Of a stretch of 64,000 nt of DNA, positions 17,021 through 24,928 are shown piece by piece. Position 1 is the stretch's first letter. The number at the start of each line of letters is the position of its first letter. The translations under genes were made by a program, and so were the position numbers. The notes under the pieces are model-generated. The model was not told where the DNA came from and made no database searches. It saw only the letters and a program-made list of their open reading frames with translations. Origin of the DNA: Sporisorium sorghi (lineage: Eukaryota; Basidiomycota; Ustilaginomycetes; Ustilaginales; Ustilaginaceae); contig JALCCG010000002.1 of the NCBI GenBank assembly GCA_023212695.1, forward strand, positions 358,276-422,275, given 5' to 3'.

Positions 17021-17422
17021 CTAAATAATCAAGCTGCTGATCGCAAAGGCTGTACCGATAAACACCATAGCGAGCAGAATTCCGATAGCTACATTCCCCT
17101 TTTGCAGTTGCTCGGAGATGCGAAGACCCGGCGTAACCAGCTCGAATACCCAATAGGCAACGATCAAACATACATACCCTACGGCAAACCACAGAATCAT
17201 ATGCCAGATCGATGAATTCGTGTATGCTGATATCCCCAGGATAATGGCCGTTGCCATAAATTTGCCTCCAAAAGCCAGTCCTACCGCTGTATTCCCTTTC
17301 TTCAGCTCCTCCATGTCGTTAAACCGGGTCATCCAGCTAAATATTAACATTCCCAGCAATTGAAGCACGATAATGCAGAGCACACTTATTACAATATTAA
17401 CAACGACCGTCAATCCGCCCAC
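17021..17422 (-). CDS. DUF350 (YjfL-type) four-helix membrane protein
   Basis: 133 residues with four predicted helices arranged as two repeats (about 7-30, 45-63, 72-92, 108-130); the repeated element KKGNTAVGLAFGG and QKGNVAIGILLAM after each odd helix is the hallmark of DUF350/UPF0719 proteins such as E. coli YjfL. Function unknown. Its start lies within the end of the lipoprotein gene (13-base overlap), indicating tight co-translation. DUF350 genes recur beside glutathionylspermidine-synthase-like genes, as here. Confidence 0.85.
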   Translation of the reverse strand: MGGLTVVVNIVISVLCIIVLQLLGMLIFSWMTRFNDMEELKKGNTAVGLAFGGKFMATAIILGISAYTNSSIWHMILWFAVGYVCLIVAYWVFELVTPGLRISEQLQKGNVAIGILLAMVFIGTAFAISSLII

Positions 17423-18084
17423 CCCCGAAATTTTGCATAGGCCAAGTCGTAATCGGCGAAATCATGGACTTCCTCCAATACAACATCAACCGTTTTCTTT
17501 TTCTCCATTGCGGTAAAACGCTTCTCGTCAATCGGCTGTTTGATCCGGTTTCCTGTCGGCAATTCAACTACCGCAAAATGTCTTGTTTCTTTTTTGTATG
17601 TTGTTTTGTATACACCAATCAGCTTCACATCCGTTTTAACCGTGACTTTCAGGTTGGTTAAATCCGCTTGCGCGCTCTTCTTGTCCTTGAACGATTTGAT
17701 CGTCTGCCAGGAGGATAACCGGATATCATTCCGCTGATTCGCATCGGTGGCGAGTTCGGCGTCCATGAATTCAAGCGTCCAGATTTTGTCCCCGGTCGCA
17801 TAATTGTTGTCGTTTGGCAGCAGCTCGTTATCCGGCAGCACTGTCATATCTCCGCCAATCAAATCGCCTACCGTGCCTTCAACAATTCGGTAGTCCCATG
17901 GCACACGGGTAGAGGAGGATACTTCCTCTGAAGAACCGCTATGGAACACGGACGACTCATTGCTTCCGCATGCGCTCAGCGCCAGCACCATGATCGATAG
18001 AATCAGTACAGCCAGCACGACAGAAGGCTTCCTCTTCCTTAGAGGAGCGCCGCTTGGCTGCATTCCCTTTTGTTTCAACTGCAT
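17410..18084 (-). CDS. lipoprotein of the DUF350/ATP-grasp operon
   Basis: 224 residues. Signal peptide with a basic start, a hydrophobic stretch (about 22-37) and lipobox LSAC (C39). The mature part has no recognised catalytic motif; it is a mixed alpha/beta domain (WTLEFMDAEL, KLIGVYKTTYKKETRHFAVVELP) that may resemble DUF4178-type proteins found in similar operons, but this is uncertain. It starts immediately after the ATP-grasp gene stop with GGGAGTG as ribosome site. Probably an envelope-side partner of the DUF350 protein. Confidence 0.75.
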   Translation of the reverse strand: MQLKQKGMQPSGAPLRKRKPSVVLAVLILSIMVLALSACGSNESSVFHSGSSEEVSSSTRVPWDYRIVEGTVGDLIGGDMTVLPDNELLPNDNNYATGDKIWTLEFMDAELATDANQRNDIRLSSWQTIKSFKDKKSAQADLTNLKVTVKTDVKLIGVYKTTYKKETRHFAVVELPTGNRIKQPIDEKRFTAMEKKKTVDVVLEEVHDFADYDLAYAKFRGWAD

Positions 18085-19284
18085 TTATTTCACTCCCATT
18101 GCGATAAAATGGCTGGAATTCCCCGTAATCAAGCCGCCCGCCCGTCCGAGCAAGCCGCAAGGGGTTCCATTCAGCACGAACAATCCGGTCAATAAATGAA
18201 ATGCTCCTTCCGCTGTCTCAACCCGAGCCAAGTCCGCTCTTCGTTGATAGACCGTCGGGAACATCACACTCGTGTCGTAGCCGTCCTGATCCTCTACTTC
18301 AAGCTGACCTGCCTGATCGTACAGTTTAACAGAACCACCTTCACGGCCGAACATGGATTTGGAGACAAAATGACCGGAGAACACCGGTTTGTTGTATGTC
18401 GGCAGCATATATTTAAGGATGGCTTCCCGTTCGTTCTCCTCGTACAGAAGCCCCAGCTCATACATCCCCCACATGGCGGCAAGCAAACCTTTGGATTGCA
18501 GCAGAATGCTGTGCGGTGAGTTGAACAGCTGCAGTCGTCCCGTCTCGATGGCATAGGCCAGCGCATCTCCGCCATCATCGACGGACATCCATTCCTTCGG
18601 GTATAGGGCAAACATTCGGTGGATCTCCCGGCCGGCACCGTCCTTCAGCATGCCTTCATCCACCCACAGATCAAGACAATCCACCAATTGAATATCAAGA
18701 CCGCTATGCCGGACCAACGCTTCAATCGTACCGGAGTCCTCTTTGTGCTCACCATATGCAATACAGGCTGCCGTATCGGGACGCTCCACTCCCCACGCCG
18801 CTGCAACCAGCTCCTGCATTCCTTCATTGGGCGAGAAGATTCCGGCTTGCCGACACAGCCATGGAGTGGCAATGGAAGCTTCAACATAGCCTGTAGGCGT
18901 ATCCGCATTCAACTCAAGCAGCTTGATGCTGCCGTCATGGGCAATGGCAAAGTCAAACCTGGCATACCTGCTGATCAGCCCCTCCTCCGGGAGCGGGCAT
19001 TCATCGAGCATTTGCCATAGGATTGGCGGAATGCCAATCAAACTGTATATGTGATGATTGCGATGAATATTGCGAACGGTTTTGTCTAAAATCGTCCACA
19101 GTATAGATGCCGCTTCTTCCAGCTCGTGATAGGTCTCTTGACGCATGGTCACAATCTGGTCTATCCAGTAGGCTTCCCCTTCCATGTCCGCCCACGTAAA
19201 TCCAAGCTCCGCAAGCTCTGACACCCGCCCGTTCCGATTGAGCTCGGGCTTTCCTGTAACTTCAAACACACTTTCTTGACTCAT
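18085..19284 (-). CDS. glutathionylspermidine synthase-like ATP-grasp protein (YjfC/YgiC family)
   Basis: 399 residues, the length of E. coli YgiC and YjfC, which match the synthetase domain of Gss. Visible family text: RYARFDFAI then GSIKLLELNADTPTGYVEAS near 120-145 (the ExNxDxP substrate/Mg site), YPKEWM near 230, and FSGHFVSKSMFGREG in the C-terminal half (nucleotide-binding loop). The reaction is presumed to be ATP-dependent amide bond formation; the natural substrate is unknown, and Firmicutes generally lack glutathione, so a peptide or polyamine ligation is only inference. The start overlaps the preceding gene by ATGA. Its neighbours (Gly/Ser-rich membrane protein, DUF350, K+ channel) match the E. 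coli yjf and ygiBC contexts. Confidence 0.87.
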   Translation of the reverse strand: MSQESVFEVTGKPELNRNGRVSELAELGFTWADMEGEAYWIDQIVTMRQETYHELEEAASILWTILDKTVRNIHRNHHIYSLIGIPPILWQMLDECPLPEEGLISRYARFDFAIAHDGSIKLLELNADTPTGYVEASIATPWLCRQAGIFSPNEGMQELVAAAWGVERPDTAACIAYGEHKEDSGTIEALVRHSGLDIQLVDCLDLWVDEGMLKDGAGREIHRMFALYPKEWMSVDDGGDALAYAIETGRLQLFNSPHSILLQSKGLLAAMWGMYELGLLYEENEREAILKYMLPTYNKPVFSGHFVSKSMFGREGGSVKLYDQAGQLEVEDQDGYDTSVMFPTVYQRRADLARVETAEGAFHLLTGLFVLNGTPCGLLGRAGGLITGNSSHFIAMGVK

Positions 19285-19955
19285 CCGCCAAAACCACCGG
19301 ATCTGGAGCTGGATTTCGAACCCGAGGAGCTGAATCCACTGGAATTACCACCAATGCCGCCGGATTTGGACGAGGTGGAGCGGCGTGTAATCGTACCCGA
19401 AGATGAGGTTGAAGTTTTGGGGCGAACAGTCGAGTTTACCACCGGTTTGTTCTGGAACGTACCACTCGAATACGTGCGGGGTTTGTATGGTTTACCACTG
19501 TTCGCGTAATAACCGCGGTGATTGTTATACCATCCGCTGGATGAATAATAGGAACCGTTGTTAAACAGCATGTGATAGAGCAGCAGATCATCCCAGCCGA
19601 AGCCTGAGTTGTACCCGCCATAGTTGTTGACAACCGTCGTTCCGCCGCCTGAGCCTGCTGCAGCTCCCTCGACCGGCTCATCCTGGAATTCTTCCTCGCT
19701 TGGAAACGGAATGTTCCAATCCACATTCTTATCAAAATACTTCTTTACTTCTTCTGTTGACCAGGACACCAGCTGCGGCTCGTCAGCCGAGGTAACCGCT
19801 TCCGATGCGAGATCCTTTGCGGCTGCGCCCGATACCAGAAAAGCATTCGCTAACAAAGCGATGCCGAGCGAGCTTGACAAGACCCGGATCGGTTTGCCAT
19901 CCGGCGTCAGCCATTTCGATGCCGGATGCTCTTTTTTGTCTTTTTCATGACTCAA
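19281..19955 (-). CDS. Gly/Ser-rich membrane protein, YgiB/YjfM-like position
   Basis: 224 residues from a TTG start (AAGGAG nine bases upstream). An N-terminal hydrophobic segment at about 28-46 ends in VSGAAAKD, either an anchor or a cleaved signal. A short acidic domain follows (about 60-95), then a low-complexity tail rich in Gly, Ser, Tyr and Asn (NNYGGYNSGFGW, later SSGFSSSGSKSSSRSGGFGG). In E. coli the gene ahead of ygiC encodes DUF1190 protein YgiB, also with a Gly/Ser tail; the position and composition match but homology cannot be shown by eye. Translationally coupled to the ATP-grasp gene. Confidence 0.7.
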   Translation of the reverse strand: MSHEKDKKEHPASKWLTPDGKPIRVLSSSLGIALLANAFLVSGAAAKDLASEAVTSADEPQLVSWSTEEVKKYFDKNVDWNIPFPSEEEFQDEPVEGAAAGSGGGTTVVNNYGGYNSGFGWDDLLLYHMLFNNGSYYSSSGWYNNHRGYYANSGKPYKPRTYSSGTFQNKPVVNSTVRPKTSTSSSGTITRRSTSSKSGGIGGNSSGFSSSGSKSSSRSGGFGG

Positions 19956-19980
19956 GATGATTTCTCCTTTCGGACAGGGT

Positions 19981-20196
19981 TCATTCGTTCCGCATCGGAA
20001 CGAGCAGAAGCTCCAGTTTGCCCGTGTCTACATTTAATCTGCCTTCAATCGTTTCGTATTCCCGGCCGCCTGCGACGATATAGTTCACATGCTCCAGTGC
20101 GGCAACCATGTTAATCGTCCATGCACGCTCTTCAATCTGGATCAGTTCACCATCCGGTCTCTTTTCAAACAAAATGACATTCATTCCATTATCCAC
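19981..20196 (-). CDS. small conserved-looking protein, first gene of the ECF operon
   Basis: 71 codons from a GTG 11 bases after GGAAGGGG; an ATG four codons later is the alternative. No signal peptide or helix; predicted beta-rich (MNVILFEKRPDGELIQIEERAW, GKLELLLVPMRNE). Not recognised. It lies 25 bases before the TTG of the Gly/Ser-rich protein and directly downstream of the SigW-like promoter, so it should be made in equal measure with the rest of the operon. Confidence 0.65.
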   Translation of the reverse strand: MDNGMNVILFEKRPDGELIQIEERAWTINMVAALEHVNYIVAGGREYETIEGRLNVDTGKLELLLVPMRNE

Positions 20197-20231
20197 TGGT
20201 TCTTACCCCTTCCATCTAAGCAGTGAGTATT

Positions 20232-20259
20232 GATACGTGCAATATTTGGAATCGTTTCA
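20232..20259 (-). promoter_or_regulatory. SigW/SigM-type ECF promoter
   Basis: Minus-strand TGAAAC (20254-20259) and CGTATC (20232-20237) separated by exactly 16 bases. This equals the B. subtilis SigW consensus TGAAAC-N16-CGTA. It is 36 bases upstream of the first start codon of the six-gene operon. No sigma-70 promoter of comparable quality is seen there. Confidence 0.75.
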
Positions 20260-20489
20260 GAAATCTATGATCAGTTATCAACGCTTGCAGAAGCGATAAT
20301 CTTCCAAAAGACGCAATCCATATAATAACACCGCTACAGATTATTTACACCTTCGAATTAACATTAAAAAACTCCCGAAAATGAACATTCTAGCCATACA
20401 ATGCCTGATTCTTTACGTTTTATAGGGTGTAGCATCAAATTTCGTGATCATGGTCTCCCTTGACATTGCCACTCATGTCATCGTTTAAA

Positions 20490-20632
20490 ATCAAGGGCAT
20501 TGCCCGCTTGATGCGGAAGGCTCCAGAAGATGAACGACGCCCGGCGCGATAAGCAACGCGCTGCGATCGGGAACACCACATGCAAAGAAGCATGGATCAT
20601 TCCGCGAGGAACGAACCATGCTTCTTTTTTAT
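20490..20632 (+). ncRNA. candidate small RNA in the 20.2-20.65 kb intergenic region
   Basis: Plus strand: TTGACA (20460-20465), 18 bases, TTTAAA (20484-20489), then a stem ATCAAG...CTTGAT (20490-20512), a GC-rich stem-loop around CGCGATAAGCAACGCG (about 20540-20571) and a long terminator stem followed by TTTTTT. No ORF with a ribosome site is inside. No family recognised. The neighbouring genes are both on the minus strand, so a plus-strand terminator has no other obvious purpose. Confidence 0.35.
20584..20630. terminator. strong bidirectional hairpin terminator
   Basis: AAAGAAGCATGG...CCATGCTTCTTT, a 20-base stem with two mismatches and a GCGA loop. The T tract is best on the plus strand (TTTTTT); on the minus strand CTTCTTTGC follows, so it can also end the glutaredoxin-like transcript. 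Confidence 0.75.
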
Positions 20633-20648
20633 AACCATAATCGCTGGT

Positions 20649-20888
20649 TTATCTGAACAATTCCCTGATTTCTTGCAGGTTATCGGCAAATCCGATAAAT
20701 ACGTTATCGCCAATAACGATGGTAGGCACAATCTGTTTCCCCGTCAGACGCCTCACTTCTTCCGGATATTCCGGATTCTGTGTGCAATCATATTCCATGT
20801 ACGGAACTCCCTGCTCCTTGAAATAACGCTTGGCGTGATGGCAGTCGCTGCAGGTGGGAATGGTGTATATTTTCAATGTTTCCGTCAT
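20649..20888 (-). CDS. glutaredoxin-like thiol protein
   Basis: 79 residues from the ATG eight bases after AAGGAG. Thioredoxin-fold protein with the redox motif CSDC (in IPTCSDCHHAK) near residue 11-14, cis-proline region IVPTIVIGDNVFIGF and a C-terminal helix. It would reduce disulfides or mixed disulfides in the cytoplasm; in organisms using bacillithiol such proteins are often called glutaredoxin-like or NrdH-like. It follows the His-rich lipoprotein gene by 25 bases and is probably co-transcribed with it. Confidence 0.88.
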   Translation of the reverse strand: MTETLKIYTIPTCSDCHHAKRYFKEQGVPYMEYDCTQNPEYPEEVRRLTGKQIVPTIVIGDNVFIGFADNLQEIRELFR

Positions 20889-20913
20889 ATCGATCACTCC
20901 TTGTAAGTGAATA

Positions 20914-21786
20914 TTACTGGATCTCAACGACAAAAGGCACCGTCATCACTTCGCCCTGGTGTTGAAATTGCCCCCAAATCTTGTAGATGCCGCTATGCGG
21001 AAAGGTAGCGACAAACTCCGCTTTCGGTCCCGTGCTCTGCTCCTCCAGAGGATGCACATGGATGTACTGCTGGGCGTCTGCGGACAGAATGACAACATGC
21101 CCGACCGCGCCCAGGTATGGCTCCAAATCGCTGATTCCCTGCTTTGTCTGCGCATCCCGAATATGATAGCTGAGCACAACCTCTTCATTCGATAAGGTAT
21201 TGCTCAGGCTCAGTTCAATTTCCTTGCCGTTTACTTGTTGGATCAGACTGGTGTCAGGTTTAACTGCCGAAGCTTCTCCTTCTTCTCCCTCGATCCGGAG
21301 CCATTCGCTTAGCGTCGTCCCTTCAGCACCCTTGGGGACAAAATCCGCAAACCATTTATATTCGCCGCCAGCCGGAAAAGTAGTTTTCACGGTAAATTTA
21401 CCATTCTCCATGTAATCGGGATGGATATGGTGGAAAAAAGACAAATCCCGATTCACGATGATCAGATGCAGCAGTTTCTCATGATTGACATCAAATTCCT
21501 GGACGGGTGCGCCGTTACTGTCTGTGATCTGAATCGATAGCTCGGTTTCGGTGCCTGCGCTTACCGGCTCATTCGATGTAACTGCAGCTTTGTAGTTGTT
21601 CGAGGCAGCCTCATGCCCGCCTTCGTGTCCACTGTGTCCGTTCTCTTCCTGGTTTGCGTTTTCCTGATTTGGGTTCCCTCCCTGGCCACCCGTATCTTGT
21701 ACCTGCTTCGCGTTATCGCATGATGTCAACAATCCCAAAGCAAGCAGGCCCGTTAAGATTAGCAAGGTCCCCTTCTTATTCCACAT
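20914..21786 (-). CDS. His-rich secreted lipoprotein, YtkA-like domains, possible copper protein
   Basis: 290 residues. Signal peptide with lipobox LTSC (C23), an Asn/Gln/Gly/His linker with HSGHEGGHE (about 51-59), and two Ig-like beta domains. Each carries HxHP: HHIHP near residue 120 and HVHP near 245, as in YtkA-like and periplasmic copper-handling proteins. Probable role is metal binding or delivery at the outer face of the membrane. The neighbouring glutaredoxin-like gene would fit a thiol/metal stress function. No transporter is next to it. Confidence 0.75.
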   Translation of the reverse strand: MWNKKGTLLILTGLLALGLLTSCDNAKQVQDTGGQGGNPNQENANQEENGHSGHEGGHEAASNNYKAAVTSNEPVSAGTETELSIQITDSNGAPVQEFDVNHEKLLHLIIVNRDLSFFHHIHPDYMENGKFTVKTTFPAGGEYKWFADFVPKGAEGTTLSEWLRIEGEEGEASAVKPDTSLIQQVNGKEIELSLSNTLSNEEVVLSYHIRDAQTKQGISDLEPYLGAVGHVVILSADAQQYIHVHPLEEQSTGPKAEFVATFPHSGIYKIWGQFQHQGEVMTVPFVVEIQ

Positions 21787-21899
21787 AGGCTATCACTCCA
21801 ATCATGGATATACTTTGCGGTGCCTTTAATTCTCTTTTATTAGTATACCCCCCTATCCTATATTTAATCAATTTTAGTTTTCTTCCTCCCCACACAGAT

Positions 21900-21926
21900 A
21901 ACACCTTGCAATTGAGGCAAGGTGTT
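21900..21926. terminator. hairpin between cobQ and the lipoprotein gene
   Basis: AACACCTTGC and GCAAGGTGTT, ten perfect pairs with a seven-base loop. T-rich tail only on the plus strand (CTTCTATTCTTC); on the minus strand, where it would follow cobQ, the tail is poor. Confidence 0.45.
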
Positions 21927-21973
21927 CTTCTATTCTTCACTATTACCCCAAGAACCCATTTTATTCCTTATGG

Positions 21974-23608
21974 CTATAAGCACGTACAGCCGATGATTTC
22001 ATAAATCTTCTCCATGTCCACATGCTCCCGCACGATGTCTGCCACACGGTCGAATTCCACGAATTTGCGTGCCTCGGCTTGGAACGTTACCGGAATGGCA
22101 TCCAGTCCCTTACTCCCCCGGACACCGTTCAGCCATGACCTGCGGAAGGCATCGTTGTCAAACAACCCGTGCAAATAACTTCCCCATACTCGGCCATCGG
22201 CGGTAGCCAAGCCTTCTAGATGGATAGGAGTATCTTCTTCACTTTTTAAAGAATTCTCGCAGTCTGCTTCTATTAAAAACAGTGGATGGTGCCCCGATCC
22301 GCCAGGCATCGAGGTCCATTCGGTCACGCCCATATGGATTTCATAGGCCGCTATCGCCACATTGGCCTCTGTATCCGGTAGAATGAGTCTCAAAGGATGT
22401 TCCTGTGACAATCTCCCTTTTACGCGAACGGTCCTTTTCTGTTGTAAAAAGGAGGTCCGGATCGGCAGCAGCCCAAGTCCTGCCGCATCCCGTTCGTTTC
22501 CTTCCACCGCATGCGGATCGGACAACTGCTCGCCCAGCATTTGATATCCTCCGCAGATGCCAACCAGCTGCACATCCCGCTGCTGCGTCTGTTTCATAAT
22601 CGCATCCGCCAGCCCCCGATCCTGGATAAACCCGAGATCGCTGATCGTATCCTTGGTGCCAGGCAAAATAATGACGTCCGGCGTCCCGAGTTCATCCACC
22701 GATTGGACAAAGCGCACGGTAACATCCGGCTCCCAGCGCAGCGCATCAAAATCCGTAAAGTTCGAAATCCGCGGATACCGGATAACAACAATATCGAGGT
22801 CGCGTTTTTCCTGTCTTTGATATTGAAGCTCATCCAGCACAACGGAATCCTCAGCCTCGATTCGCATGTCCTGAATATAAGGGAGAACGCCCAGCACGGG
22901 AATGCCCGTCCGCTCTTCTAGCCAGTCCAGTCCCGGCTTCAGCAGTGCCAAATCCCCGCGGAACTTGTTGATGATAAACCCCCGGACCCTGGCAACCTCA
23001 TGGGGCTCCAATAGTTCAAGGGTGCCTACGATGGAGGCAAACACGCCGCCGCGATCGATGTCTGATACCAAAATCACCGGCGAATCCGCCCATCCCGCCA
23101 AATTCATATTCACAATGTCGCGGTCCTTGAGATTGATCTCCGCCGGACTTCCCGCGCCTTCCATAAGCACGATATCGTATTGCTCCCGGAGCCGATCGAG
23201 TGCAGCCAGTACGATTCCCTTGGCCTTCGGCAAAAACTCCGTTCGGTAATCCATCGCACTCATCTGCATTTCGGGCACGCCGTGGATTACGATTTGCGAA
23301 AACATGTCCTTCATCGGCTTGATCAGGATCGGATTCATGTCCGTGTTTGCGGCAATGCCGCAGGCTTCGGCCTGCACGCCCTGCGCTCTGCCGATCTCTT
23401 TGCCATCCAGCGTCACGTAGGAGTTAAGCGCCATATTTTGCGACTTGTATGGAGCTGTGCGATAACCATCCTGGAGGAGAATACGGCATAGCGCGGTCGT
23501 TAGGATGCTCTTGCCTACGTCCGAGGCCGTGCCCTGCAGCATAAGTACTGCTCCCCGTGCCTCGCCGTTATACGTATGCGTATCGTTTATGTATGTTCGT
23601 TCACTCAT
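21974..23608 (-). CDS. cobQ: cobyric acid synthase
   Basis: Glutamine-dependent amidation of four side chains of adenosylcobyrinic acid diamide in cobalamin synthesis. From the ATG preceded by GGGTGAGGA the protein has 544 residues. The N-terminal dethiobiotin-synthetase-like domain starts with LMLQGTASDVGKS (P-loop) and includes KSQNMALNSYVT, EGAGSPAEINL and DIDRGGVFAS; the C-terminal class I amidotransferase domain has the nucleophile motif GICGGYQMLG and catalytic His in GSYLHGLF. A much longer reading frame continues 40 codons upstream but has no ribosome site. It stands alone without other cob genes or a cobalamin riboswitch upstream, so it probably serves corrinoid salvage or a pathway encoded elsewhere. 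Confidence 0.95.
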   Translation of the reverse strand: MSERTYINDTHTYNGEARGAVLMLQGTASDVGKSILTTALCRILLQDGYRTAPYKSQNMALNSYVTLDGKEIGRAQGVQAEACGIAANTDMNPILIKPMKDMFSQIVIHGVPEMQMSAMDYRTEFLPKAKGIVLAALDRLREQYDIVLMEGAGSPAEINLKDRDIVNMNLAGWADSPVILVSDIDRGGVFASIVGTLELLEPHEVARVRGFIINKFRGDLALLKPGLDWLEERTGIPVLGVLPYIQDMRIEAEDSVVLDELQYQRQEKRDLDIVVIRYPRISNFTDFDALRWEPDVTVRFVQSVDELGTPDVIILPGTKDTISDLGFIQDRGLADAIMKQTQQRDVQLVGICGGYQMLGEQLSDPHAVEGNERDAAGLGLLPIRTSFLQQKRTVRVKGRLSQEHPLRLILPDTEANVAIAAYEIHMGVTEWTSMPGGSGHHPLFLIEADCENSLKSEEDTPIHLEGLATADGRVWGSYLHGLFDNDAFRRSWLNGVRGSKGLDAIPVTFQAEARKFVEFDRVADIVREHVDMEKIYEIIGCTCL

Positions 23609-23917
23609 CTTCCTCACCCTTTTCCATGACTTGATCTGCTTGTTCATCATTATAACAAACCGCTGCAAAAGGGGAGCATTATGACTCCATTCCGGAATCT
23701 TAGGTTCCTGTTCGGCGAAAACGTACACAAAGCAGGCGATCCGCCTGGATCACCTGCTTTGTGTCATTCAAAACCTTTATAGACACTCAAATGTGCGAGC
23801 GCTTAGGGACAATATTTTTCACAATGAGGGATACATTCATCTATTAATATACTTTTTTAGTCAAAGTTGTATTATCTTGGATAGGTGACTAGAGTGGTTA
23901 AGGGAGGAACTGATTGA
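23609..23917. other. divergent promoter region between cobQ and the DoxX-like gene
   Basis: 309 bases without a gene. It contains the inverted repeat at 23725-23764 and an AT-rich stretch (23,810-23,880) that should hold the promoter of the plus-strand gene; no clear -35/-10 pair is seen. The cobalamin riboswitch B12-box was looked for by eye and not found. Confidence 0.5.
23725..23764. repeat. 40-base inverted repeat upstream of cobQ
   Basis: An 18-base stem (ACACAAAGCAGGCGATCC) with a GCCT loop and one mismatch. No T tract on the plus strand and only TTTT after a short gap on the minus strand. It lies between cobQ and the divergent DoxX-like gene. Could be an operator, an attenuator, or a terminator for antisense transcription. 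Confidence 0.55.
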
Positions 23918-24892
23918 ATGTTAATGTATTTCAGCGAGATTAGCAACATCTATATTCATGTAAAGTGGTTTACGGACAATTTCGAATGGGTTCCCCTGCC
24001 CTTCCCCCGTGTCGTTACATTGACCTTCTTATTTTGGTTAGCGTTTACATTGTTCGTCTTACTGGTATCGAGTGTGTTCAACGATCCGTTGGGTAAGACG
24101 CGGCCCGTGGTGCGGATTCATCAATTCCTGTACCGTCTCAGGCCGCATACCGAAGTCATTCTCCGCATCGGGCTGGCCATCGGCCTAGTGCTTCAGCTTC
24201 TGAGCGGTTCTTATCTGGCACCCGAATTCAGAACCAATTCCATGTGGATTATCCTCGGCCTCTCTGCCGCCGCTGCGTGTCTTCTCTATCAGCGTACATT
24301 GCCGATCAGCGGTGCCATCCTGTTCCTGTTGTATATTCAAGCTTCATTAAACTACGGTATCTTTCATTCCATTGATTATTTGATTTATATCGGTATTGTG
24401 TATTATCTGTTCGTGTGCGGCACGCCCTTGAAAAAAACGGCCGCTCCAGTCATGTATGTATGCACAGGCATGTCCCTCGCCTGGCTCGCCATGGAAAAGC
24501 TGACCATTCCAGAACTGGCGTGTTCTGTCATGGGCAGCTATGGACTGCCTACCTTCGGATTCTCCATCGAACACTTTGTTATGATCAGCGCTTTTATCGA
24601 AATTGGACTGGCGTGGGCATTCATCGTAGGCATCATGAGCCGATTCACCGCCCTGCTGGTATCAGGCATTTTTATTATGACAAGCCTTGTATTCGGTTAC
24701 AAGGAAGTCATCGGGCACACTATCATTCACACGCTGCTGATTCTGTTCCTGATCGAAGGCACAGGCGATCTGCGGACACCTTTTCAGTTCCACCGCTCGC
24801 CCGTCCTTCGCGGATTATTTGTAAGCGTAAACTTTTGCCTGTTTCTGTTCAGCTTAATGGCCTTGTACATCTGGATGGGCAAAACACTGTGA
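23918..24892 (+). CDS. DoxX-like multi-pass membrane protein
   Basis: 324 residues with about eight hydrophobic helices (first near 32-52, last near 303-322). Starts at ATG after AGGGAGG. The C-terminal half has the DoxX/MauE-like pattern of helix pairs with conserved polar residues (FVMISAFIEIGLAWAFIVG, then GRF-like SRFTALLVSGIFI, GHTIIHTLLILFLIEG). Members have been tied to sulfur or redox metabolism but the function here is unknown. It is a monocistronic gene converging on the dehydrogenase gene with only a weak hairpin between them. Confidence 0.7.
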   Translation: MLMYFSEISNIYIHVKWFTDNFEWVPLPFPRVVTLTFLFWLAFTLFVLLVSSVFNDPLGKTRPVVRIHQFLYRLRPHTEVILRIGLAIGLVLQLLSGSYLAPEFRTNSMWIILGLSAAAACLLYQRTLPISGAILFLLYIQASLNYGIFHSIDYLIYIGIVYYLFVCGTPLKKTAAPVMYVCTGMSLAWLAMEKLTIPELACSVMGSYGLPTFGFSIEHFVMISAFIEIGLAWAFIVGIMSRFTALLVSGIFIMTSLVFGYKEVIGHTIIHTLLILFLIEGTGDLRTPFQFHRSPVLRGLFVSVNFCLFLFSLMALYIWMGKTL

Positions 24893-24928
24893 GACAGCTG
24901 TTAATTTCCTGGTCCCTGAACCCCGGCT

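Noticed and set aside
21843..21861. CsoR/CstR-like operator ATACCCCCCTAT upstream of the His-rich lipoprotein
   Set aside because: Only one C-rich half is present; the G-rich inverted half required for such operators is missing.
23609..23728. 40-codon N-terminal extension of cobQ
   Set aside because: The extension starts inside the inverted repeat, has no ribosome site, and does not resemble CobQ; the internal ATG has GGGTGAGGA and gives the normal N-terminus.
23609..23917. Cobalamin riboswitch upstream of cobQ
   Set aside because: No B12-box or matching stem order could be found by eye.
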